From Mycolicibacterium chitae (GTDB taxonomy: Bacteria; Actinomycetota; Actinomycetes; Mycobacteriales; Mycobacteriaceae): DNA of 64,000 bases. Position numbers and translations under genes: made by a program. Numbering within the stretch: position 1 is the stretch's first letter; each line of letters begins with the position of its first letter. Shown here in pieces: positions 17,017-27,815 of this stretch. The notes beneath the pieces are model-generated. The model saw nothing but the letters and a program-made list of their open reading frames with translations. It was not told where the DNA came from and made no database searches. The stretch lies in assembly GCF_900637205.1 (NCBI RefSeq), contig NZ_LR134355.1:434001-498000 (forward strand). Direction: 5' to 3'.

Positions 17017-17020
<4 letters not shown>
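16271..17020 (-). CDS. ipdB: COCHEA-CoA hydrolase beta subunit IpdB
   Basis: 249 residues, class I CoA-transferase beta-subunit fold: GEIMVSPMTTVVSIGARLAR, LLTDGEARL, RRHVVMGANQIDRYGNQNLS, GVRGAPGNTINHATSY, and GVFDFGGPERTMRALSLHPG. IpdAB is homologous to CoA transferases but hydrolyses ring C of COCHEA-CoA, a retro-Claisen type step in sterol ring degradation. The ATG at 17020 overlaps the ipdA stop (ATGA), so the two subunits are translationally coupled, as expected for an obligate heterodimer. Confidence 0.95.
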
Positions 17021-17894
<874 letters not shown>

Positions 17895-17898
<4 letters not shown>

Positions 17899-18650
17899 TT
17901 GGATCCCTTGTCAGTGCCGGCGAAGGCGTCGCGGTGCTCGTCGGAGACACCGGACAGGTTGAGTTCGAAGGTGAAGCCCTGCTCCATGCGGTATCTCGCG
18001 TTGACGGGCTGTACGTCGATGAAGTTCAGCGCCTCCTTGGCGGCCCGGATCACCCGGGTGTCCTTGCTCGCGATATCGCGGGCGACGCGCAGCGCGGACT
18101 CGTCGAGTTCAGCGCGGGGCACCACCTCGTGCACCGACCCGAAGTGGTGCAGGGTCTCCGCGTCCACGGTGGCCGCGGTGAAGAACAGCCGACGCATCAG
18201 ATGCTGGGGCACCAGCCGGGACAGGTGGGTGGCCGCGCCGAGCGCGCCGCGTTCCACCTCGGGGAGGCCGAACTTGGCGTCGTCGGAGGCGACGATGACG
18301 TCGGCGTTGCCGACCAGGCCGATGCCGCCGCCGACGCAGAAGCCGTTGACCGCGGCGATCACCGGGACCTCGCATTCGTAGACCGCCTTGAAGGCCGCGT
18401 AGCAGCCGCGGTTGGCGTCGATCAGCGCGGTGAAGCCCTCGGTGTTCTGCATCTCCTTGATGTCCACGCCGGCGTTGAAGCCGCGGCCCTCCGCCCGCAG
18501 GATCACCACGTGGGTGCTGCGGTCCCGCCCGGCCGCAGTGATGGCGTCGGCGAGTTCGAACCAGCCGGCCGACGGGATGGCGTTGACCGGCGGGTAGTTG
18601 ACGGTGACCGAGACGATGCCCGGTTCGACTGTCTGGGTGGTGATCGTCAT
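17895..18650 (-). CDS. echA20: HIEC-CoA hydrolase EchA20 (crotonase fold, ring D opening)
   Basis: 251 residues of the enoyl-CoA hydratase/isomerase superfamily. The CoA-binding and oxyanion-hole segments are EGRGFNAGVDIKEMQ (about 53-67) and AAVNGFCVGGGIGLVGNADV (about 99-118), followed by FGLPEVERGALGAAT. In M. tuberculosis EchA20 (Rv3550) hydrolyses ring D of HIEC-CoA rather than hydrating an alkene. A ribosome site (caggaag) precedes the ATG. It is the first gene of the leftward operon echA20-ipdA-ipdB-ipdC, driven from the KstR2 box at 18681-18694. Confidence 0.95.
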
Positions 18651-18680
18651 CGAGTCACTTCCTGAAGGGGTCGCTACCTA

Positions 18681-18694
18681 AGCAAGCACTTGCT
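18681..18694. promoter_or_regulatory. KstR2 box, echA20 / SDR divergent promoter
   Basis: AGCAAGCACTTGCT is a full match to AnCAAGnnCTTGnT. On the plus side it ends 3 bases before TACGCT (18698-18703), followed by 6 bases and the GTG start at 18710, predicting another leaderless message. The minus side drives echA20, which has a normal leader. Confidence 0.94.
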
Positions 18695-18709
18695 TGGTAC
18701 GCTAGCACA

Positions 18710-19483
18710 GTGACTGACGGGGCTGGAATCAATCTGCAACTGGACGGTCGGGTGGTTCTGGTCACCGGCGGCGTTCGCGGCGTCGGGGCCGGCATCAGCG
18801 CCGTCTTCGCCGGTCAGGGCGCCACGGTGGTGACCTGCGCGCGCCGCCCGGTGGAGGGATCACCGTACGAATTCCATCCCTGCGACGTGCGCGACGACGA
18901 GTCGGTGGCCGCCCTCATCGCCGCCATCGTCGAACGCCACGGCCGGCTCGACGTGGTGGTCAACAACGCCGGCGGCTCGCCCTACGTCCCGGCGGCCGAC
19001 GCCTCGGCCAAGTTCAGCGCCAAGATCGTCGAACTGAACCTGCTCGGCCCGCTCTCGGTCGCCCAGCATGCCAACACGGTCATGCAGAAGCAGGGCGCCG
19101 GCGGCTCGATCGTCAACATTTCCAGCGTGAGCGGATACCGGCCGACGCCGGGTACCGCGGCCTACGGTGCGGCCAAGGCCGGGATCGACAACCTGACCAA
19201 GACCCTGGCCGTGGAGTGGGCGCCGAAGGTCCGGGTGAACTCGGTGGTGGTCGGGATGGTCGAGACCGAGCAGTCCGAACTGTTCTACGGCGACGCCGAC
19301 TCGATCGCCGCGATCTCGAAGAACGTCCCGCTGGGCAGATTGGCCAAGCCGCACGACGTCGGTTGGGCCACCGCGTTTTTGGCCTCGGAGGCCGCCTCCT
19401 ACATCAGCGGCGCCTCGCTCGAGGTGCACGGCGGCGGGGAGCCACCGCACTACCTGTCGACCACTACCGCAGACATCAAGTAG
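18710..19483 (+). CDS. Short-chain dehydrogenase, orthologue of Rv3549c
   Basis: 257 residues, GTG start at 18710, chosen because the -10 ends 6 bases upstream (leaderless). SDR motifs: VLVTGGVRGVGAGIS (cofactor), NNAGGSP, Ser in NISSVSGY and YGAAKAG, then VNSVVVGMVETE. It belongs to the KstR2 regulon by its operator and by synteny with Rv3549c. A hydroxyacyl-CoA or hydroxysteroid dehydrogenase role in ring C/D or side-chain oxidation is likely, but the exact substrate has not been assigned to my knowledge. The next SDR gene starts 16 bases downstream. Confidence 0.9.
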   Translation: MTDGAGINLQLDGRVVLVTGGVRGVGAGISAVFAGQGATVVTCARRPVEGSPYEFHPCDVRDDESVAALIAAIVERHGRLDVVVNNAGGSPYVPAADASAKFSAKIVELNLLGPLSVAQHANTVMQKQGAGGSIVNISSVSGYRPTPGTAAYGAAKAGIDNLTKTLAVEWAPKVRVNSVVVGMVETEQSELFYGDADSIAAISKNVPLGRLAKPHDVGWATAFLASEAASYISGASLEVHGGGEPPHYLSTTTADIK

Positions 19484-19499
19484 AAGGAGAGACACGCAC

Positions 19500-20405
19500 A
19501 TGGGACTTCTGGACGGCCGGGTGGTCATCGTTACCGGTGCCGGCGGTGGACTCGGACGCGCACACGCGCTGGCCTTCGCCGCCGAGGGCGCGCGCGTTGT
19601 GGTCAACGACATCGGGGTGGGCCTGGACGGCTCGCCCGCCGGCGGGGGTAGCGCCGCACAGGGCGTTGTGGACGAAATCGTCGCCGCCGGAGGCGAAGCC
19701 GTGGCCAACGGCTCCAACGTGGCCGACTGGGCTCAGGCCGAAGCGCTGATCCAGACCGCCTTGGACAGTTTTGGCTCCTTCGACATTTTGGTCAACAACG
19801 CCGGCATTGTGCGCGACCGGATGTTCGCCAACACCTCCGAAGAGGAGTTCGACGCGGTCACCGCGGTGCACCTCAAGGGGCACTTCGCCACCATGAAGCA
19901 TGCCGCGGCCTACTGGCGTGCGCAGTCCAAGGCCGGTCACGCCGTGGATGCCCGGATCATCAACACCAGCTCCGGTGCGGGCCTGCAAGGCAGTGTGGGA
20001 CAGGCGAATTACAGCGCGTCCAAGGCCGGTATCGCCGCGCTGACGTTGGTCGCCGCCGCCGAGATGGGCCGCTACGGCGTCACCGTGAATGCCATCGCAC
20101 CGTCGGCGCGTACTCGGATGACCGAGACCGTGTTCGCCGACATGATGGCCACCCAGGGGCAGGACTTCGACGCCATGGCGCCGGAAAACGTGTCCCCGCT
20201 GCTGGTCTGGCTGGGCAGCGCGCAGTCGCGCGATGTCACCGGTCAGGTGTTCGAGGTCGAGGGCGGCAAGATCCGGGTGGCCGAGGGGTGGGCGCACGGC
20301 CCGGAGGTCGACAAGGGCGCGCGCTGGGATCCGGCCGAGCTCGGGCCGGTGGTCACCGATCTGCTGGCCAAGGCGCGGCCGGCGGTGCCTGTCTACGGCG
20401 CGTAG
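19500..20405 (+). CDS. Short-chain dehydrogenase, orthologue of Rv3548c
   Basis: 301 residues. SDR core: VVIVTGAGGGLGRAHALAFA, NDIGVGLDGSPAGGGSAAQ, NNAGIVRDRMFANT, Ser in INTSSGAGLQGS, YSASKAGIAAL. It resembles the dehydrogenase domain of multifunctional beta-oxidation enzymes (17-beta-HSD4 type), which suggests a 3-hydroxyacyl-CoA dehydrogenase. A strong ribosome site (aaggagag) precedes the ATG. It is second in the KstR2-controlled operon starting at 18710. In M. tuberculosis the corresponding gene is next to ddn and fadA5; here about 5 kb of accessory DNA separates them. Confidence 0.9.
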   Translation: MGLLDGRVVIVTGAGGGLGRAHALAFAAEGARVVVNDIGVGLDGSPAGGGSAAQGVVDEIVAAGGEAVANGSNVADWAQAEALIQTALDSFGSFDILVNNAGIVRDRMFANTSEEEFDAVTAVHLKGHFATMKHAAAYWRAQSKAGHAVDARIINTSSGAGLQGSVGQANYSASKAGIAALTLVAAAEMGRYGVTVNAIAPSARTRMTETVFADMMATQGQDFDAMAPENVSPLLVWLGSAQSRDVTGQVFEVEGGKIRVAEGWAHGPEVDKGARWDPAELGPVVTDLLAKARPAVPVYGA

Positions 20406-20698
20406 CCGCGCTCGAGATCTCGGCCGACCTACGGGTGAATCCTGGGTGGGCATCTTTTTAACGTTTGTGGGTATTTTGCTGTATTCCTGCGACGTTCCGA
20501 TCGATCTTGATAGCCTCCGAGCTGTATCGGGGCGTTCTTGCCCGGCTGACGATTGCTGAGACGTCGGTTGTTCGGTGCCGGCATCGTTTGCTGGGTAGGT
20601 GACGGAGCGCGGTTGGTCTTGCCGTTCGGTTGAGCGATGTGCGGCAGCTTCGATGCGGTTGGCCTCATTCGGGCGTTACTGGACGAAGAGAGAATGCC
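20406..20698. other. Intergenic region upstream of the large secreted-protein gene
   Basis: This 293-base spacer is clearly richer in T than its surroundings (for example around 20453-20490). I see no convincing gene, KstR or KstR2 site. It presumably holds the promoter of the gene at 20699. In-frame TTG 20630 extends the reading frame, but the added residues are not signal-peptide-like. Confidence 0.5.
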
Positions 20699-23600
20699 GT
20701 GGGCAATTCGCGATATGTCGGCCGGGTCGGGGCCTTGGCGGTGGCGCTGGGCATCGGTACCGCGATCGGCGCACCGGTGCCGGTGGCCTGGGCCGACGAG
20801 TCGTCGTCGGGATCGTCGTCGGGGTCGTCGTCGGAGTCGGATTCTTCGAGCGGCGGATCCTCGGACACCAAACGCACTGGGCCCGGGGTGGCGCGCTCGG
20901 CAGACCGCGGCGGTGAGCAGGAATCGACCACACAGCGTTCGACCCGCGCGGACCGCACCGAGCGCGGGTCGCGGTCCACCTCGGGGTCGGCGTCGGTCCG
21001 TGATGCCGACGACGGCGACTCCCGCAGGATCAGTGATCGCGACCTACGACGTGCCGAGCGGATCGCACGGGAGTCCACGGCCGAGCCGTCCGCACGCTCC
21101 GGCGGCCTGGATCGGCTGCATTCGAAAGCCCGGTCGGAGGCAACGAGCCCGCTCGACAGCGGCACCACCGCTGCGGCGCAGAAGGATTCGGCGCCTGACA
21201 ACGGTTCGGTGCCTGAGGATGCGGTCGCCACCGTGCCGGCAGGCAAGTACACCGCCGGCGAGATCGCCACCGAGATCGCCCCAGAAGCCGCCACCGTAGC
21301 CACCGAGGACTCTGTCACCGGAGTCATCGAGGTCATCGAAGACACGGACGCCGAGGTCGTCGAGGAAGTCATCGAGGAGACCGAGGAGGCCGTCGGCGCG
21401 GAAGACCCGGACAGCGACACCGGTTCCGAGATCGTCGAGGATGACGCGTCCGACTCCGGTGGCAGCGCCGATCCCGACGAGTCCACTGATCCCGCCGAGC
21501 CCGAAGCGCCCGCGACCGAGGCGCCCGAGCCGACGGATCCCGGAGAGTCTGAGGTGCCCGGTGCGCCTGAAGAGTCCGAGCCCGAAGACGCCGAAACTGA
21601 ACTGCCCGAGCCGGACCCGGAGGAACCTGCGGATCCGGCGGACCCCGCGGACCCGGAGGCGCCGACCGTGCCCGCCGCGCAGGTCGAGGTCAGCGTGGAA
21701 CCACCGCCGCCGCCCCCGTTGATCAGGTCGTTGGTGATCGGTGTCTTGGGGGTGTTCGGCTTCAACCCGAACTCGCCGACCCCGCAGAATCCGATCCTGG
21801 AAGGGATCTGGGGTCTGTATCGGCGGCTGGAGGCGGTGATCTACCGCGATCCGCCGACCGCGGCCGGCGGCGCCCTGCCGCAGGTCGAGGTGACCCGCAC
21901 CGCGGACGGCCTGGTCGAAGTGACCGGGAACGTCGGCTTCGAAGATCCCACGGGTAATCCGTTGGCGTACACCAGCACCGACGGCGAATACGGGACGGTG
22001 ACGGTGCACGAGGACGGCACCTTCACTTACACGGTGACCGACCCCGCGGGTTTCACCGGCACCGACACGTTCACCGTGACCGCGCGCAACACCGGTTGGC
22101 ACTCGCACGGTCTGAACGGTCGGGCGTCCACCGTCGCCACCGTCACGGTCGACCTCGATGCCGTGGCACCCGTTCCAGCGATCGGTGAGCACACCGGGCC
22201 GAGCGAACGTGATGAGAACGGCGTGGTGACAGGCAGTTTCGTGTACACCGACGCGGCGGGGCGGGAACCGGAGTTCGAGTTCAATCAGCTCGAGCACGGC
22301 GGCAGTTTCAAGGTCGACGTGGTCCGGACATCGGAGACCACGTGGCAGGTGGATTACACCCACGTCCGGGATGCGGAGTTCGCCCACAGCCTGGCCTACG
22401 AGTACCGCGAGGGTCCCTCGACGGTGACGGAGCACATCGTGATCTCGCTGGTCGGCGGGCCGGAGGTGAAGGTCGACGTCGCGATCCCCATCGAGGCGGA
22501 GAACATCGACCCGGAGTTCACCGGGGTGCAGGGTGGGGAATGGCGGCCGAATGCGGACGGCGAGACGGGATATCACGGCTACATCGAATTCACCGATGCC
22601 GACGGCGACGACGTCCACATCGTTGTGACCGATGCCGAACACGGCACGGTGTACCTGATGGACCGGAGCGAGATCGGCGAGGTCACGCAACTCCGCTACC
22701 TGTATATGCCGGATCCTGATTCGGGCGAGGTGAGCGAGTCGATCCACCTCACGGTCTCGGATATCCACGGTGGTTCACGCGTCCTCGAAATCGCCGTCCC
22801 ACCGGCCGAGGCAGTCGATCAGGAATTGACGTTGGAGATGCCGAACCCGGACTCGTTGACGCCCAACGAGGATGGGTCGGTCGACTTCACCGTCGTCGTC
22901 ACCGGCGTCTCCCTGCCCCATCTCATTCCCAGCGGGATGAGGTACGGCGAGCTGCGGCAGATCGGATTCGACGCGGTCGAGGAGGGCACCTGGGAGATCG
23001 GCTACAGGTATGTCCCGACTCCGGAGGCGCGGGAGTTGGCGCTGGTCGAGGCCCCGTTCCCGACCTTCGACTACGTCCAGATTGTTGCCATCGGTGACGA
23101 TGGACAGTTGGTCGGGGACACACTTCAGGTTGTCATCGCCCCTGCCGACGGCACCCCGGTCGAGGACACGTTGATCGACACCGTCGAGGTTTCCGGCGAC
23201 GCGACCGGGGTGGCAGCCTGGGGCGATTGGATCTACGTCACCCGCTCCGTCGACGGCCGAGCCGTGCTGACCAGAATCAATACCAAGGACGGTCGGACCG
23301 CCCAGGTCGAGATCGACGACGCCGAGGGGCAGCAGTTCCACGTCGCAGTCGACGCCCGCTGGAGCCACCTGTATGTCTCCGACGGACATCGCGTGTGGAT
23401 GACGACTGCCCCCGAGGGGACCCCGACCGTGATCATCGAGGCGGAGGCCGGTGCCCTCCCGATAACGGATCTGGCGACCGTCTCTGAGCGTGGCGAGCTG
23501 TATGTCCTCGTAGGGTCTCGCGTGCGGATGGTGGGCTCCGACGGGACGCTCTTGAGCGAGTTCGATCTTGGCGGTCTGCAGCCCTCGGCAATGGCCGGCG

Positions 23601-24007
23601 GCCCGTCGGACCTGGTGTACATCGCCGACTCGGAGGAAGCTCGGGTGCAGATGTACCGGGCCAGAGGTGGCCACGGGCACAGCGGCGAATTCGACGTACC
23701 GGCGGTGGCGCGCGATATCGCCGTGGATCGGGTTGGTTGGGCCTATGTCCTGCACGCTGATCCGGACAATCCCGGCCACGACGTGGTGTCGGTGATCGGG
23801 CCGAGTAACGAGACGGCGCGCGATGTGCTGGGAACCATCTCGATTACCGGTCAGGGCATCGGGGTGACGGTGGATCGGGCGGGGAACCTCTACGTCACCC
23901 ACGTCGACGACGACGGGGCCGGAAAGGTGTCGGTGTTCGACGTGACCCGGATAGCCGCGGGGTCCGATGCCGCGCCGGGGCCCGACGCGCGGGCGGTGGC
24001 CGTCTGA
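20699..24007 (+). CDS. Large secreted acidic protein with Ig/VCBS-like repeats and C-terminal beta-propeller
   Basis: 1,102 residues from GTG at 20699. A signal peptide follows (GNSRYVGRVGALAVALGIGT, cleavage expected after VAWA near residue 34). Next comes a Ser-rich stretch, then a long Glu/Asp/Pro-rich low-complexity region (about 180-340), then a proline run and PNSPTPQNPILEGIWGLYRR, a motif shared by mycobacterial Ig-like-repeat surface proteins. Cadherin/VCBS-like modules follow (GEYGTVTVHEDGTFTYTVTD, TGTDTFTV). The last third has repeating blades (AWGDWIYVTRSVDGRAVLTR, DLVYIADSEEARVQMYRA, RAGNLYVTHVDDDGAG), read as an NHL-type propeller. It is probably cell-surface or released; the partner is unknown. 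It is not part of the M. tuberculosis locus. Confidence 0.82.
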   Translation: MGNSRYVGRVGALAVALGIGTAIGAPVPVAWADESSSGSSSGSSSESDSSSGGSSDTKRTGPGVARSADRGGEQESTTQRSTRADRTERGSRSTSGSASVRDADDGDSRRISDRDLRRAERIARESTAEPSARSGGLDRLHSKARSEATSPLDSGTTAAAQKDSAPDNGSVPEDAVATVPAGKYTAGEIATEIAPEAATVATEDSVTGVIEVIEDTDAEVVEEVIEETEEAVGAEDPDSDTGSEIVEDDASDSGGSADPDESTDPAEPEAPATEAPEPTDPGESEVPGAPEESEPEDAETELPEPDPEEPADPADPADPEAPTVPAAQVEVSVEPPPPPPLIRSLVIGVLGVFGFNPNSPTPQNPILEGIWGLYRRLEAVIYRDPPTAAGGALPQVEVTRTADGLVEVTGNVGFEDPTGNPLAYTSTDGEYGTVTVHEDGTFTYTVTDPAGFTGTDTFTVTARNTGWHSHGLNGRASTVATVTVDLDAVAPVPAIGEHTGPSERDENGVVTGSFVYTDAAGREPEFEFNQLEHGGSFKVDVVRTSETTWQVDYTHVRDAEFAHSLAYEYREGPSTVTEHIVISLVGGPEVKVDVAIPIEAENIDPEFTGVQGGEWRPNADGETGYHGYIEFTDADGDDVHIVVTDAEHGTVYLMDRSEIGEVTQLRYLYMPDPDSGEVSESIHLTVSDIHGGSRVLEIAVPPAEAVDQELTLEMPNPDSLTPNEDGSVDFTVVVTGVSLPHLIPSGMRYGELRQIGFDAVEEGTWEIGYRYVPTPEARELALVEAPFPTFDYVQIVAIGDDGQLVGDTLQVVIAPADGTPVEDTLIDTVEVSGDATGVAAWGDWIYVTRSVDGRAVLTRINTKDGRTAQVEIDDAEGQQFHVAVDARWSHLYVSDGHRVWMTTAPEGTPTVIIEAEAGALPITDLATVSERGELYVLVGSRVRMVGSDGTLLSEFDLGGLQPSAMAGGPSDLVYIADSEEARVQMYRARGGHGHSGEFDVPAVARDIAVDRVGWAYVLHADPDNPGHDVVSVIGPSNETARDVLGTISITGQGIGVTVDRAGNLYVTHVDDDGAGKVSVFDVTRIAAGSDAAPGPDARAVAV

Positions 24008-24029
24008 CAGGTACTGTTCGACCGGGCAA

Positions 24030-24057
24030 TCGGCCCCCTCGAATCCGAGGGGGCCGA
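24030..24057. terminator. Strong bidirectional hairpin terminator
   Basis: An 11-base perfect stem TCGGCCCCCTC / GAGGGGGCCGA around a 6-base loop lies between two convergent genes (stops at 24007 and 24082). No U-tract follows on either strand. Confidence 0.85.
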
Positions 24058-24081
24058 TGCTCTTCGTGATGGCTTATGCGG

Positions 24082-25485
24082 TCACGCGGCCGACTTGTCC
24101 GACGAATCGGTGCCCGAATCGGACTTCTTCGCCGTGTCCTTCGTTGTCGTGTCCTTCTTGTTCTTGCCCGACACCGCCTTACGGACGGTGTTGGCCGCGT
24201 CGCTGACCGTGCCGCGGACCCGCTCGCGCAGCTCGCCGCGGGCCTTGGTCAGCTCGGAGCGGGTGCTTCGAGCAACGTCGCGCACCGTGGTGCCGGCGGC
24301 CTCGGCCCGTGCGGCGCGTTCCGCGCGGGCATCTTTCAGCTGGCGGATCAGGGCGCGGTCGCTCTCCGGTTCGGCCTCGGCCGTGACCTCGACAGCGGGG
24401 ACCTCAACAGCGGTGGCCTCGAGATCGGCCGTCTCCGCGGGCGCGGTCTTCTCGGCTTCCTCGCTCCGAATTGCCCGGGGCCGCACCAGGTCCCGGATCG
24501 CGTCGACAGTATCGGTGACCGAATCGCTGACGAACTTGACGGTGGCGTCGCCGACGTCGCGCACCCCCTGCACCGCGGTCTGGCCGACGGCCTCGAGGTC
24601 GGCGTCGAACACCGGCTGACGCAGGTTGTACAGCGCGGTCTGCGGGGCCACGACCAGATCACGAACGTTGACCAGCATCTGCACCGGGTACGTCGCCGGG
24701 GCCACGTCCTGGCCGGCCCAACTCTTCAGCGTGTAGCTGCCGTCGTCGTTCTTGTCGACCACCACCACGTCGGTGTTCTCCAACGGATGCTGCAACATCA
24801 GCAGCAGATCGGGATTGTCGACGGTCATCATCGTCCAGAACATCATCGTCGCGCCGTGCGAGAACGCCACGACGTTGACCTCGCCGTCCTCGTTGGCGTC
24901 ACCGGCGGCCTCCATCTGGGCGATGGCCTCCGCCATCCGGGCGGCGAACTCGTTGCCGTCCTCCGAACCGGGGATCCGCACGAACCGCGCGCCCAGCACC
25001 CAGGCGATCGGCGCCAGCCCGTAGCCGAGCCGGCCCAGGCCGTCCTCCTGCGAGGAGCCCTCGAAGATTCCGGCGCTGATCTCCTGGATGCCGGCCACCG
25101 AGCGGGGCTTGTCCCGGTCGTACGTGCCGATGACCACCAGGTCGTTCTCGTCGCGCCCCAGCGATGCCAGCAGCGGCTGGGCGGTCTGCTGGGTGCGGAT
25201 CATCGTCGAGGCGTAGAAGCCGTCGAAGTCGGCGGCGTCGATGCCGGCCAGAGCCAGCTTGGCGGGCAGCGTGTCCGCCTCGCCCCAGCCCTTTTCAGTC
25301 AGCTCCGGGCCGGGGACCTGGGTGTCGATGTAGCCCGAGGCGTTGCCTTCCGATTCCGCGTGCCGGATGAAGGTGATGGTCATCGCCCCGGCGGGGATGG
25401 CGGCCAGTACGACGAGCACCAGTGCCGACAACGTCGCCACCAGCACGCGCAGCGCCGCCGGCGGCCGTACCGAATTATCGTGCAT
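24082..25485 (-). CDS. Exported histidine phosphatase-family protein
   Basis: 467 residues. One N-terminal hydrophobic segment (LRVLVATLSALVLVVLAAIP) acts as signal or anchor. The phosphatase domain starts TITFIRHAESEGN (RHxE nucleophile histidine near residue 42), has STMIRTQQTAQPLL, and the second catalytic histidine is in VVAFSHGATM near 210. After about residue 270 comes a long charged tail with amphipathic helical stretches and a Lys/Asp/Thr-rich end (GKNKKDTTTKDTAKKS), unusual for the family. The domain is probably extracytoplasmic. It ends facing the secreted-protein gene. Its upstream region carries two inverted repeats with CACAT half-sites. Confidence 0.82.
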   Translation of the reverse strand: MHDNSVRPPAALRVLVATLSALVLVVLAAIPAGAMTITFIRHAESEGNASGYIDTQVPGPELTEKGWGEADTLPAKLALAGIDAADFDGFYASTMIRTQQTAQPLLASLGRDENDLVVIGTYDRDKPRSVAGIQEISAGIFEGSSQEDGLGRLGYGLAPIAWVLGARFVRIPGSEDGNEFAARMAEAIAQMEAAGDANEDGEVNVVAFSHGATMMFWTMMTVDNPDLLLMLQHPLENTDVVVVDKNDDGSYTLKSWAGQDVAPATYPVQMLVNVRDLVVAPQTALYNLRQPVFDADLEAVGQTAVQGVRDVGDATVKFVSDSVTDTVDAIRDLVRPRAIRSEEAEKTAPAETADLEATAVEVPAVEVTAEAEPESDRALIRQLKDARAERAARAEAAGTTVRDVARSTRSELTKARGELRERVRGTVSDAANTVRKAVSGKNKKDTTTKDTAKKSDSGTDSSDKSAA

Positions 25486-25517
25486 CCCGCTCCGTTCCCC
25501 TGACTCGTATGGGCTGG

Positions 25518-25542
25518 CTCACATCTCCCGATGACATGTGAG
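25518..25542. promoter_or_regulatory. Inverted repeat upstream of the histidine phosphatase gene
   Basis: CTCACAT and ATGTGAG (25518-25524, 25536-25542) are separated by 11 bases and lie 33-57 bases upstream of the ATG at 25485. It shares the CACAT half-site with the neighbouring repeat at 25544. Confidence 0.5.
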
Positions 25543-25543
25543 C

Positions 25544-25569
25544 GTGCACACATTAACAAATGTGTGCAC
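25544..25569. promoter_or_regulatory. Perfect 10-base-arm palindrome between ddn and the phosphatase gene
   Basis: GTGCACACAT and ATGTGTGCAC (25544-25553, 25560-25569) flank a 6-base AT-rich loop. It could be an operator for the phosphatase gene or a terminator for ddn. The symmetrical AT centre and the neighbouring related repeat favour an operator. Confidence 0.6.
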
Positions 25570-25599
25570 TGGGTCGGCGCGGGGTCGGGCGTCGGGAAG

Positions 25600-26085
<486 letters not shown>

Positions 26086-26474
26086 CTATCGCGTGAGGAA
26101 TGGCCTGATGCCGGCCCGGATGTGTTGGATTTGCGCCTGGCCCGAAGGGCTTTCGGCGGGGATCAGGAAGGTCTCGTCGACCCGCGCGCCGACCTTGCGG
26201 CCGAACAGCGTCGGCTTGGTCGACAGCTCGAACTGCGCGCGGACCGTATCACCGAGCACGGTGAACTCCGGGTCGCTGACCGACTCGATCACCCGGTACT
26301 GCAGGCCGCCATTGAGGCTGCGGCGCAGGTGATTTCCGGAGAATCCGGTCTTGATGCCGACCTCGGTGCGGGTGCAGCCCGGCGCGAACGGCACCGCGTC
26401 GGCCCGGTGGGTGGCCAGCGCCTCGATGTACGCCCGGGCCGCGGCGATGCGGTCCGCGTCCGAAACCGGGGCCA

Positions 26475-26475
<1 letters not shown>
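26086..26475 (-). CDS. Small conserved protein coupled to fadA5
   Basis: 129 residues from GTG at 26475, sharing one base with the fadA5 stop (TAGTG). The start is followed by DADRIAAARAYIEALATHRA, resembling an NTF2/SnoaL-like helical start, then a beta-rich part (LQYRVIESVSDPEFTVLGDT, VRAQFELSTKPTLFGRKVGA, RVDETFLIPAESPSGQ). This fits a small NTF2-like (cone-shaped) or DUF8021-type fold. No catalytic residues are recognised. Strict coupling to the side-chain thiolase suggests a role with sterol CoA intermediates, for example as hydratase or binding protein, but that is inference. Confidence 0.75.
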
Positions 26476-27647
<1,172 letters not shown>

Positions 27648-27648
27648 C

Positions 27649-27662
27649 TAGAACACGTTTCA
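27649..27662. promoter_or_regulatory. KstR box, fadA5/cyp125 divergent promoter
   Basis: TAGAACACGTTTCA matches the KstR operator TnnAACnnGTTnnA at all fixed positions. It overlaps the fadA5 -10 element. The cyp125 start at 27816 is 153 bases away with a normal leader, so one site probably controls both genes. Confidence 0.93.
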
Positions 27663-27815
27663 TTACTCTGACAAGCGACGATGCCATACCACCTTTGATC
27701 TGCGGTCAGGCCGTGTTTCAATGGTGGCAATCGGAACTAGACCACGTTGTTTCAGGTCGTCCGGCACAGCCGCTGCGCAACCCGAACACCTGCGACCACC
27801 ATCAGGAGTAAACAC

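Noticed and set aside
20630..20698. TTG start for the secreted protein, adding 23 residues
   Set aside because: The added residues would precede a complete signal peptide. GTG at 20699 places the signal peptide at the N-terminus.
27738..27760. Possible second KstR box near the cyp125 start
   Set aside because: The sequence breaks the AACnnGTT core (ACC instead of AAC) and is therefore not counted as a site.
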